From NCBI GenBank assembly GCA_013815395.1, contig JACDGH010000162.1, positions 1 to 6,215 of the forward strand: DNA of 6,215 nucleotides, read 5' to 3'. Source of the DNA: Parachlamydiaceae bacterium. GTDB taxonomy: Bacteria > Chlamydiota > Chlamydiia > Chlamydiales > Parachlamydiaceae. Positions within the stretch are counted from its first letter, which is position 1. Every line of letters begins with the position of its first letter. This document shows, piece after piece, positions 1 to 6,215 of this stretch. Position numbers and translations under genes: made by a program. The notes beneath the pieces were generated by a model, which was not told where the DNA came from, did not search any database, and was given only the letters and a program-made list of their open reading frames with translations.

Positions 1-826
1 CTTTGGATCTTTCTTTCGTCACAGCCCATTGATTGCTACCCCCCAACTTGGGCTGAAAAGATGTGGGGCTTGTTTTACCAAATGATTTATGCAAGTACTC
101 AAATGATTGACTGTCGGGTATGGGTAGAATCGGCACCTCTGAGCCATCCAATGCTGCCTTCCATGCAGAACCATTTTTTACAAAGAAATTATAAACCTCT
201 TGAGGGAGCAATCGTTCCATGATCCCCCTTTTGAGGGCGCCTTGCCCAGAAGAATCCTGGAGCTCAAAAAACAAGCCAAAACACACCAAAAGTGAATCTT
301 CTGGTCTCCATGGGGCTGGCGTCGTTCCAAGTAGATAATATTCATAAGGACGCGTTGTTAAAGCATTTAATCCTGCATTAACCTGTTCCGTGTATGCCAG
401 CAATAAAGCCTGTTCCTCCTGGGATAATTTAGGTAAGAGTGCTTCTGATTTAAATCGAAAACGATGAAGCCTTCTTGTTTGATCAAATTCTAGAGCTTCA
501 CTGCCCAAAATCTCGGAAAGCTCACCTGCTGCTGCGCGGCGCATGAGATCCATCTGAAAAAATCGATCCTGAGCATGAATAAATCCTAGCGCACGTGCAA
601 CATCGATGCGATTCTCAGCATGGATACTTGGGATTCCAAGCGCATCACGGTAAACATGAACCGGCGAGCTCAATGCCGACAGCTCTTTTTCCCCTGATAG
701 AACAGGCAAACTCCCGCGCAGGGTTAAATAGATCCCTAGACCTACGATCAGTAATCCGCCTATTACAAAAAAAGCAAGAAATTTGAGTTTTGCTTTTAAT
801 TTATTCGACTTTATATTCACATTCAT
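1..826 (-). CDS. Penicillin-acylase-family Ntn hydrolase, membrane-anchored, 3' end missing
   Basis: This gene encodes the N-terminal 275 residues of a penicillin amidase / acyl-homoserine lactone acylase family enzyme. The family hydrolyses amide-linked acyl groups after self-cleavage into alpha and beta chains. Residues 5-15 are lysine-rich and residues 16-36 form a hydrophobic helix, predicting a cytoplasmic N-terminus and a periplasmic catalytic part. The alpha-chain signature follows: VYRDALGIPSIHAEN (58-72), then ALGFIHAQDRFFQMDLMRR (79-97) and AAAGELSEILG (98-108). GGSNQWAV (262-269) is the conserved start of the beta chain, with Ser264 as expected nucleophile. The ATG at 826 is chosen because an in-frame stop lies at 835-833, only 9 nt upstream; no clear ribosome-binding site is visible. 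The preceding gene ends 15 nt upstream. The rest of the beta chain, with the other catalytic residues, is beyond the left edge. The family is clear; the substrate is not. Beside an NRPS, a PvdQ-like role in removing an acyl cap is plausible, but a beta-lactam or quorum-signal acylase cannot be excluded. Confidence 0.93.
   Translation of the reverse strand, partial: MNVNIKSNKLKAKLKFLAFFVIGGLLIVGLGIYLTLRGSLPVLSGEKELSALSSPVHVYRDALGIPSIHAENRIDVARALGFIHAQDRFFQMDLMRRAAAGELSEILGSEALEFDQTRRLHRFRFKSEALLPKLSQEEQALLLAYTEQVNAGLNALTTRPYEYYLLGTTPAPWRPEDSLLVCFGLFFELQDSSGQGALKRGIMERLLPQEVYNFFVKNGSAWKAALDGSEVPILPIPDSQSFEYLHKSFGKTSPTSFQPKLGGSNQWAVTKERSK
20..43 (-). other. Beta-chain start and nucleophile motif of the acylase (GGSNQWAV)
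   Basis: These codons encode residues 262-269. In this family autoproteolysis occurs before the serine of the G-S-N-x-W-x-V motif, which becomes the N-terminal nucleophile. Ser264 is encoded at 37-35. All conserved positions of the motif are present, so the enzyme looks able to process itself, as far as the window shows. The assignment rests on motif recognition only. Confidence 0.85.
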
Positions 827-841
827 AATGAGTTATGCCGT

Positions 842-2269
842 CTATTTTTTTGGGAAAGCGAAAACATCGATACGAGTAACGGCTTTAGGTATCATTTTTA
901 TCCCATCAATCTGTTGGTTATCGATAACTTCATGTCGATAAATTAACTCTTCAAGAGGAGTTAAAGATAAACGTTGAAACAGATCCTTATCTAAAAGCAT
1001 AGCCATTTGCGGTTGAAATTCATAAAGATGAAACCAAGGGTATCCATCTCCTGTCAAATCTTCAGAAATATTGTAATACTTATAATCCAAGGGTAATGTA
1101 GAGCTATTTAACAAGACGACTTGATAATCATTAGGTAGATCTAAATCGAGCAGTTCAATTTTGCTAAATCCCCCATCTTTTTTAATCAAATGTCGCACAT
1201 GAACATCTTCAACAGTAACTCCTGTAATATCAAACATATTTAACAAAGCTGCAATAATTTCCGAATTTGCTTTGGGATCTGTCTTTAAGATTTCCAGATT
1301 CTCTTGATCAGGCATTTTACAGTTCCAGGACAAGTCAACCTTCCGCACCCCATTTAACTCTTTTAAAACCAAACCATTCTGATATTTAAAGGTCTTTAAT
1401 CCTAATGCATCGACTTCTTGAACGGCCCGATAAGGGGTCAAAGGAATAGCCTCATCACGTATCTTATTAAAGGCATCACCCCGAACAATTCCACGTACAA
1501 CCGTACTTATTCTTTGTCCTTTTGAAGAACCCGAAGTTTGGGCGCCATGGAAATCTACGGGAGATAGCACGGCATGGTATGGCAGAGTTTTGGGCCCTGG
1601 AAAGACCGGGGGTTGATTATCTTTTGGATATATAGGCGACTCAGCCGTGATGATTCCCACAACTGATCCAGGAAAAAGAGCCACCAATAACCGGTCCCCG
1701 CCAGTATCTTGGAACAATGTCCCTGAAATTGTCCCTTTAGACATATTCCAATCGATCAATGTTAAATCGTGAATGATTTTACATTCTGGAAGGGTATCAT
1801 GATGGACGTTAAGATAATCATATTGCTGCTTAAATTGATCTTGATGAAATTTATGCGCATCCTGACTGACAATTAAATTGATTTCACGTGAAACAGCCTC
1901 AATCTCTATGGAAAGATCATTTTTCACGATCTGAATAACCTTTTGGGCATATTGATCTAAAATCAAATTTCCCAAAGGGTCGATGTCCATGCCATAAATA
2001 TTGCCTGGGCAAATGGAAGCGACAGCGGAAATTTCGGTTGTGAGATAAGGCTCTCCACACATTTCTACAATGAGGAGAAGCTTTTTATCATTCAAGCTCT
2101 TGACTAAGTCTCTTGAGACTTGAACTTTTTCACTTGTCATATAGAAAAGGAATTCAGTTTCTCCAATTTTAACCATTTTAGGAGTAAAATCGGAAGTAGA
2201 GGCTTGTTCTCCCTTTAAAAAGGAAAAACAAGCTAAAAAAATTAAGGTAAAATATTTAATGTGATTCAT
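842..2269 (-). CDS. Exported protein of unknown function, 475 aa
   Basis: I do not recognise this protein. Residues 1-20 resemble a signal peptide: one lysine, then a hydrophobic core at about 6-18, with possible signal peptidase I cleavage around residues 20-24. A cysteine at 14 follows F-L-A, a poor lipobox, so a lipoprotein is less likely. No second membrane segment is visible. The rest looks like a soluble globular protein of mixed composition. Segments that stand out are a G-x-D-I-D stretch (93-97) after a glycine/acid turn at 69-73, a Gly/Ser-rich loop (HGAQTSGSSKG, 241-251) and an acidic DLTGDGYPW segment (404-412). None is enough to assign a family. The ATG at 2269 lies 14 nt after the methyltransferase stop and the start has no strong ribosome-binding site. 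The gene ends 15 nt before the acylase. Position between a tailoring enzyme and an extracytoplasmic acylase suggests a periplasmic or outer-envelope role in product maturation, binding or export, but that is inference from context. Confidence 0.85.
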   Translation of the reverse strand: MNHIKYFTLIFLACFSFLKGEQASTSDFTPKMVKIGETEFLFYMTSEKVQVSRDLVKSLNDKKLLLIVEMCGEPYLTTEISAVASICPGNIYGMDIDPLGNLILDQYAQKVIQIVKNDLSIEIEAVSREINLIVSQDAHKFHQDQFKQQYDYLNVHHDTLPECKIIHDLTLIDWNMSKGTISGTLFQDTGGDRLLVALFPGSVVGIITAESPIYPKDNQPPVFPGPKTLPYHAVLSPVDFHGAQTSGSSKGQRISTVVRGIVRGDAFNKIRDEAIPLTPYRAVQEVDALGLKTFKYQNGLVLKELNGVRKVDLSWNCKMPDQENLEILKTDPKANSEIIAALLNMFDITGVTVEDVHVRHLIKKDGGFSKIELLDLDLPNDYQVVLLNSSTLPLDYKYYNISEDLTGDGYPWFHLYEFQPQMAMLLDKDLFQRLSLTPLEELIYRHEVIDNQQIDGIKMIPKAVTRIDVFAFPKK

Positions 2270-2283
2270 GATTTTAGCTGGGT

Positions 2284-3078
2284 TTATTTGTTTGCAATAA
2301 AGGTAAATTCTTCATCGGAAGGACTGCCAGGCTGATTTGTATAGCCGCTTACGCATTTGATATTTATATAACCTACATCCCGTAGTAAGTCTGTGAATTG
2401 ACTTTGTGTATACCATCTTATCATTAGGGTTTCTTCTTCGGTATCGATTATTTTACCGTCTTTGATCACTTCATAACGGTATTTGGAATTTTCAATTTGG
2501 GCTTCAATATTAAAACTTGCATTTTCCCAACATTTGACCGTTGCTCCATCATCACGCTTTCCTTCGCGTCGCAATCTCCATTGATCGGGTTGTGGTGCTG
2601 AGGTATGAATATCAGTGGCTGTTGGAATGAACAGAGAAATTAACAAAGTTCCATTAGCATTAAGATGAGTATAAAATTGTTTCAAAGCATTAGTGATGTC
2701 TTGTTTGTCATGGAGAAGCATAAATGTGCCATAGGGAATGAAAATCGTATTATATTTTTTCCCAGTATCCATTTCTTGCATGGCTTGATGATAGAGCGTA
2801 ATATTGAGGCCCTTTGCTTTGGCTCTCTTTTCACAAATATCAATCATATGGGGGGAAAAGTCTAAGCCTTCTACTTCTAATCCTTCAGTCAGATAGGGTA
2901 TTAGAAGACGACCATTACCACAACCCACTTCTAAGGCAGGCTGGCCACCATCCTTAATAAAACCTCTATAGAATTCAGTGTCCTCATAGTCTTTTGCGAT
3001 TTCGGGAAACCAAATGCTGTAGGATTCGGAGCTGATTTTTCCATAGTTTTGAATTTTCTGATCCATTATTGACTTCAT
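2284..3078 (-). CDS. Stand-alone class I SAM-dependent methyltransferase, 264 aa
   Basis: This is a small cytoplasmic methyltransferase of the Rossmann-fold class, expected to transfer a methyl group from S-adenosylmethionine. Motif I, the SAM-binding glycine loop, is ALEVGCGNGRLL (48-59). The acidic end of strand 2 is GLDFSPHMID (71-80), where Asp73 should bind the ribose. A strand-4-like segment is at about 109-117, and NANGTLLISLF (140-150) is the typical strand-5 region. The C-terminal RWYTQSQFTDLLRDVGY (221-237) is common in family members acting on small molecules. The length is normal for a single-domain enzyme. The ATG at 3078 overlaps the NRPS stop as ATGA and has an AAAGGGA sequence 6 nt upstream; a second ATG at codon 5 is less well placed. 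The overlap implies translational coupling, so it most likely tailors the NRPS product or its precursor. The acceptor atom (N, O or C) cannot be read from the sequence. Confidence 0.9.
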   Translation of the reverse strand: MKSIMDQKIQNYGKISSESYSIWFPEIAKDYEDTEFYRGFIKDGGQPALEVGCGNGRLLIPYLTEGLEVEGLDFSPHMIDICEKRAKAKGLNITLYHQAMQEMDTGKKYNTIFIPYGTFMLLHDKQDITNALKQFYTHLNANGTLLISLFIPTATDIHTSAPQPDQWRLRREGKRDDGATVKCWENASFNIEAQIENSKYRYEVIKDGKIIDTEEETLMIRWYTQSQFTDLLRDVGYINIKCVSGYTNQPGSPSDEEFTFIANK

Positions 3079-3091
3079 GCTTGGTCCCTTT
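3075..3091 (-). promoter_or_regulatory. NRPS/methyltransferase junction: ATGA overlap with ribosome-binding site
   Basis: The NRPS stop TGA (3077-3075) shares bases with the methyltransferase ATG (3078-3076). A purine-rich AAAGGGA at 3091-3085 lies 6 nt before that ATG, inside the last NRPS codons. It is the only convincing Shine-Dalgarno-like sequence among the gene starts in the window. The arrangement is typical of translational coupling by a terminating ribosome. Confidence 0.7.
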
Positions 3092-6000
3092 GTTGCGAAA
3101 TATTTTCTAAAATAACTTCAATTTTCTCAGGAAATTTCTGAAGAAGTTTGGTCATAGTATCATGACTATACGATTTTGCATCATACATAAATGACACTTG
3201 AACGTGTTCTTCAGTGGCTATGGCATTGATTTCTAATGAATGCGGCATTTTGTTTAATGTATGTGAAGTTAAAGCATTTAGTTGCTCGCAATCAGTTAAT
3301 AGAGATTTTTTATTATTCAATAAGTCTGCTCCAACGCGGCCAAAGTAGTTAAATAAGACTTCAGGGCGTATTTTTTGAAGTTCGGGTTGTTTTTGCAAAT
3401 ACCGTCCAATGCCATAGTTTAAATCTATTGTGTTCACACTTCTAAGCGCATGACAGACAAACTGCAGGGTTTGTTTTACTGTCGCTTGTTTTGTAAGTAA
3501 AAGTGGATAAATGGATGTAAACCATCCTATAGTACGGCTGACATCAACATTATTGAGCCCAAAGCGGCCATGTCCCTCATGATTAATAAGCAAGTTATCA
3601 ACATTAAATTCATCGGAAAGCGACATAAATAGTGCACTCAATAAAATTTCATTTAGATTGAGCTCTTTACTCACAGAAGCAAATAATTTTTCCTTAAGAT
3701 TTGAATTAATGATCACCAATTCTTGAATGTAGTCACTTACTAAAAATTTACTTCCTGGATTTTCTACTATTAATTGCAATTTAAGAGGGGCAATTTTTAA
3801 CCAATAATCCATTTCAAGTTCGTTTTTAACGGCAACATTGGCTAAAGTTTCCGACCAGTTCTTGAAGGAATCAGTCTTTAACGGTAATTTTGTATTTAAT
3901 TTTGAATGATAAAGACTTTCAATGTCCTCTACTAAGTAGCGCCAAGAAACACCGTCAAAAACTAGGTGATGCACGACAATTAACAATCTCTTCTGATTGT
4001 CGCCAAGATCAATCAATACCGCTTTCACTAAAGGCGGCCTTTGCAAATCGAAACTGCCATGAACTTCATCAGAGATTGCATGCATGCGCAAAAATTGTTG
4101 ATTAGGATCTAGACCTACCAATGACTGCTTAAGAAGTTTAAAGGTCATTTCCTCAGGTGGTAAGCATGCTTGTTTAAGGCTCTCTCCATCAAATCTAAAA
4201 CTAGCGCGTAAAATATCATGATGGACTATACATCCAATGAATGCTTCTTCAAGAAGATCTTCATCTACATCATAGGATACGCGAAAAAGGTTAGCCATGT
4301 TAAAAAATTCGGGATGTGGCATCTCTATTTCAAAAAACCACTTCTGTATAGGGGTTAGTTCAAAATTGCCTGAAACCGGTTTCTGAGAAATAACCTGGGT
4401 AGGATGATGGGAATTATTTTTCGCATAATGAGTGATAGCACTGATCGTTCGGTATTGAAAAATCTCTTTAATGCTTAACTTCATCCCTAAATCGCTCAAT
4501 TTTGGCAATAGCCGCATTGCAATAATAGAATCACCACCTAAATCAAAGAAATCATCCTCGATGCTTATATCTTCTTGCGGCAGGCCTAAAACATTTGCCC
4601 ATAAATGCACCAGGGCCTTCTCGTTTTCATTTCTTGCAAGAATGCAATTTTTGCGTTCTCTCTCTAAAAATGGGTCTGGCAGGCGCAAATAATCAATCTT
4701 TCCATTGGTTGAAAGTGGTATCTCGTCCATGCGTATGAAATAACTTGGGACCATATACTCTGGCAGCTCTTTTTGAAGGAATTCCTTAAGATCGTGGGAT
4801 GTTAGAGATGGCTCTCCGCAATAATAGGCACAAATAACCTTCCCGCGTGTATCTTCTTTGACGGCAACGGCTGAATGGTTAATTGAAGGATATTTACAAA
4901 GTTTAGATTCAATTTCATTGAGCTCTATCCTATACCCCTTGATTTTCACCTGTCTATCGTTGCGACCTAAATATTCAATAACACCATTTGGAAGGATTCT
5001 CCCCAAATCTCCAGTCTTATACATCTTCGTTAGTTGGGAGAATGGATCGTTTACGAACTTTTCTGAAGTCATGTCTTTATTGTTTAAATACCCTCTAGCC
5101 AAACAATCCCCAGCGATGCAAATTTCACCGACACCTCCTATTGGCACTGGTTTTAACGCTTCGTTTAAAAGATGGATTTTCACATGCGTCATAGGGTTGC
5201 CAATAGGGATTATACCTTCTGTTAAGAAGTTTTCATAGTTTTCATACACAATGCATCCCACAGTCGCTTCCGTAGGCCCGTATTCATTATAGATTTGAAC
5301 CTGAGTTTCATACAAATCATGAAGGGAATTTATGGCAGCACTGTAAAGAGCCTCACCTCCCAAAATATACTTCCTAATGGATTTTAAGGGTTGATTATTC
5401 TCAAGGAGCATAGATAAATGCGTTGGAGTTAATTTAAGAATATTACAATCTTGATATTGAATAAGCCCTTCGAGAACATCATCAAATTCCCCTCCAAAGA
5501 CGCGTAGATACGAACCGGTTAAGAGCGGGCAGAAAATACTCGTCACCGTAAGATCGAAGGTCAGCGGCGAATAGAATGGAAAACAGGGCTTTTCTTGGGT
5601 ATCATGAAAATACGCCTCCACAGCCCAATTGATATACTTCCATAAGGTTCGGTGCTCAACCATCACGCCTTTCGGCCTGCCTGTAGTACCAGATGTAAAT
5701 AATACATAAGCCAAGTGCGAAATTGAGGATTTCAACTCAAGATTAGATTCAGAGTAAGGTTGTAAATCCTTAAGACTATGCTGATCCTTGTGCTTGCTCT
5801 GCCTTGAAGTCTTTTTAGTTTTATCAATCACGAGCATAGCGTCATAACGGAAAAGGGTCAGTTCATTTTCAATCGTATGAATCTTGTTTGAAAATTTGAT
5901 TTCTGAAATAAACGGGAAATCGACTTGCAGATCTTCAAGAAAATGTCTGGAAACAAACAATTCCCGACTCCAATCAGTTTTTGTCCTACATTTTTTTTCT

Positions 6001-6215
6001 TGATTCTGCTGCTTGAAATCCTGGAAAGATTTTACTAGTTCGTACTTCAAATCCTGGTCCATCAAATCGCCAAGAAACAAAGTGGCGTAATTTGAGCAAT
6101 TGTCGATAATCTTTCGGATAACATCTCTCAAGTAATTGAGCCCCGGGAAGCAATGGATCACGCTATTGATAATCACGACATCAAATTTTCCATCAATCTG
6201 ATCGACTTGATCTGC
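3075..6215 (-). CDS. Nonribosomal peptide synthetase, C-terminal part: MT - A(Asn, predicted) - PCP - E; 5' end missing
   Basis: The frame is open to the right edge. A GTG at 6176 is not a real start, because homology to an NRPS methyltransferase continues upstream of it. In the 1046 in-window residues the order is: C-terminal part of an NRPS-type methyltransferase (1-130), adenylation domain from just before A3 (about 148-518), peptidyl carrier domain (about 528-598) and epimerization domain (about 617-1039). Seven residues follow, then the stop. The protein should activate an amino acid, probably L-Asn, load it on the carrier, possibly methylate it, and invert it to the D form in the cytoplasm. 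Any condensation domain and cores A1-A2 must lie upstream. No thioesterase or following condensation domain is present, so the chain should pass to another protein. A methyltransferase tail immediately before A3 is unusual and is discussed in the findings. It is probably first of the four genes here to be translated, and is coupled to the next gene by ATGA. NRPS identity is certain; the substrate is a prediction. Confidence 0.97.
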   Translation of the reverse strand, partial: ADQVDQIDGKFDVVIINSVIHCFPGLNYLRDVIRKIIDNCSNYATLFLGDLMDQDLKYELVKSFQDFKQQNQEKKCRTKTDWSRELFVSRHFLEDLQVDFPFISEIKFSNKIHTIENELTLFRYDAMLVIDKTKKTSRQSKHKDQHSLKDLQPYSESNLELKSSISHLAYVLFTSGTTGRPKGVMVEHRTLWKYINWAVEAYFHDTQEKPCFPFYSPLTFDLTVTSIFCPLLTGSYLRVFGGEFDDVLEGLIQYQDCNILKLTPTHLSMLLENNQPLKSIRKYILGGEALYSAAINSLHDLYETQVQIYNEYGPTEATVGCIVYENYENFLTEGIIPIGNPMTHVKIHLLNEALKPVPIGGVGEICIAGDCLARGYLNNKDMTSEKFVNDPFSQLTKMYKTGDLGRILPNGVIEYLGRNDRQVKIKGYRIELNEIESKLCKYPSINHSAVAVKEDTRGKVICAYYCGEPSLTSHDLKEFLQKELPEYMVPSYFIRMDEIPLSTNGKIDYLRLPDPFLERERKNCILARNENEKALVHLWANVLGLPQEDISIEDDFFDLGGDSIIAMRLLPKLSDLGMKLSIKEIFQYRTISAITHYAKNNSHHPTQVISQKPVSGNFELTPIQKWFFEIEMPHPEFFNMANLFRVSYDVDEDLLEEAFIGCIVHHDILRASFRFDGESLKQACLPPEEMTFKLLKQSLVGLDPNQQFLRMHAISDEVHGSFDLQRPPLVKAVLIDLGDNQKRLLIVVHHLVFDGVSWRYLVEDIESLYHSKLNTKLPLKTDSFKNWSETLANVAVKNELEMDYWLKIAPLKLQLIVENPGSKFLVSDYIQELVIINSNLKEKLFASVSKELNLNEILLSALFMSLSDEFNVDNLLINHEGHGRFGLNNVDVSRTIGWFTSIYPLLLTKQATVKQTLQFVCHALRSVNTIDLNYGIGRYLQKQPELQKIRPEVLFNYFGRVGADLLNNKKSLLTDCEQLNALTSHTLNKMPHSLEINAIATEEHVQVSFMYDAKSYSHDTMTKLLQKFPEKIEVILENISQQRDQA
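3099..4367 (-). other. Epimerization domain, apparently competent
   Basis: The motif series identifies an E domain rather than a condensation domain: E1 PIQKWF (622-627), E2 HHLVFDGVSW (749-758), E3 around LNEILLSALF (854-863), E4 NHEGHGRF (878-885), E5 RTIGWFTSIYP (894-904) and E7 FNYFGR (955-960). The active-site His750 and the Glu880 of EGHGR are both present, so L-to-D inversion of the carrier-bound residue is expected. The E6 region (927-939) departs from the PxxGxGYG pattern, reading TIDLNYGIGRYL and lacking the proline. The domain is about 420 residues, normal for the family, and ends close to the protein C-terminus. Confidence 0.92.
4422..4634 (-). other. Peptidyl carrier (thiolation) domain
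   Basis: The motif DDFFDLGGDSI (554-564) carries the serine that receives the phosphopantetheine arm, Ser563, encoded at 4529-4527. Aspartate before the serine (LGGDS rather than LGGHS) is characteristic of carriers that deliver to an epimerization domain, which agrees with the next domain. Confidence 0.92.
4662..5774 (-). other. Adenylation domain (A3-A10), predicted L-Asn specificity
   Basis: Core motifs in fragment numbering are A3 YVLFTSGTTGRPKGV (170-184), A4 FDLTVTS (220-226), A5 NEYGPTE (310-316), A6 GEICIAGDCLARGY (363-376), A7 YKTGDLGR (399-406), A8 from 417 to 436, A9 LPEYMVPSYF (484-493) and A10 NGKID (504-508, with Lys506). Aligning by eye to GrsA positions 235, 236, 239, 278, 299, 301, 322, 330, 331 and 517 gives D221, L222, T225, K261, I284, G286, E311, V319, G320 and K506. 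The code D-L-T-K-I-G-E-V-G-K differs from the Asn code I recall (DLTKLGEVGK) only by Ile for Leu. The Asp code I recall (DLTKVGHIGK) fits less well. All seen catalytic motifs are intact; A1 and A2 are not seen before A3. Confidence 0.85.
5826..6215 (-). other. NRPS methyltransferase domain, C-terminal portion
   Basis: Residues 1-130 of the fragment match the second half of methyltransferase domains embedded in NRPSs. The signs are FDVVIINSVIHCFPGLNYL (11-29), LFLGDLMDQDL (46-56) and the terminal NELTLFRYD (117-125), matching family patterns like FDxVxxNSVxQYFPxxxYL, FxGDxRxxxL and NELTRFRYD. The SAM-binding glycine loop lies before the window, so activity cannot be judged. Such domains usually sit between A8 and A9; this one ends about 40 residues before A3. 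Confidence 0.85.

Noticed and set aside
595..786. A 63-codon open frame on the plus strand
   Set aside because: It is antisense to the conserved N-terminal part of the acylase and has no convincing start signal or recognisable product.
827..841. Terminator or promoter between the unknown gene and the acylase
   Set aside because: The 15-nt gap holds no inverted repeat followed by a T-run on the minus strand and is too short for a promoter by itself. The same is true of the 14-nt gap at 2270-2283.
842..853. A-AAA-AAA slippery run at the end of the unknown exported gene, possible -1 frameshift into the acylase
   Set aside because: The -1 frame stops about 14 codons later and is not the acylase frame, so no fusion would result. 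The run is just Lys-Lys codons before the stop.
2226..2232. Lipoprotein signal at Cys14 of the unknown exported protein
   Set aside because: The residues before the cysteine are F-L-A. These do not fit the usual lipobox, which favours Leu at -3 and a small residue at -2, so a signal peptidase I site is preferred.
4858..5238. A 126-codon open frame on the plus strand
   Set aside because: It lies wholly opposite the adenylation domain, whose conserved motifs explain the sequence. The translation resembles no protein I know.
6174..6176. GTG as start of the NRPS
   Set aside because: The 13 codons upstream to the window edge are open and continue the methyltransferase match (DGKFDVV before IINSV), so this is an internal valine codon.
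1..6215. CRISPR arrays, tRNA or rRNA genes, insertion sequences, long repeats
   Set aside because: None seen by eye. The window is almost fully coding, with no repeated units or transposase motifs.

Overview
The window is a compact stretch in which every supportable gene lies on the minus strand, so it is read from right to left. It looks like part of a nonribosomal peptide biosynthetic operon. The DNA is AT-rich (by eye about 40% GC). One product has an apparent export signal and another is a membrane-anchored acylase of a type usually acting in the periplasm, so a low-GC Gram-negative bacterium is likely. I cannot name the lineage from the sequence.

Layout in transcription order: (1) 6215-3075, the C-terminal 1046 residues of a nonribosomal peptide synthetase (NRPS) whose beginning lies beyond the right edge. 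It reads methyltransferase tail, adenylation domain from core A3 onward, carrier domain, epimerization domain, stop. (2) 3078-2284, a stand-alone SAM-dependent methyltransferase whose ATG overlaps the NRPS stop (ATGA). (3) 2269-842, a 475-residue exported protein I do not recognise. (4) 826-1, the N-terminal 275 residues of a penicillin-acylase-family Ntn hydrolase with an N-terminal membrane anchor. It runs off the left edge just after its nucleophile serine. Gaps between genes are 14 and 15 nt, so the four are probably one transcription unit. Its promoter and terminator are both outside the window.

How they may work together (inference): the adenylation domain's ten-residue specificity code reads D-L-T-K-I-G-E-V-G-K. 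This is one conservative change from the asparagine code I recall, and the carrier and epimerization domains that follow would give D-Asn. A D-Asn-forming NRPS that stops at an epimerization domain, encoded with an extracytoplasmic acylase, recalls two known maturation schemes. One is the N-acyl-D-Asn prodrugs of the colibactin, zwittermicin and xenocoumacin type. The other is PvdQ, an acylase of this same family that removes a fatty acyl chain from a siderophore precursor. The second notable feature is the methyltransferase segment just before A3, which suggests an adenylation domain interrupted between A2 and A3, a rare arrangement. The decisive sequence for both ideas lies just outside the two edges.
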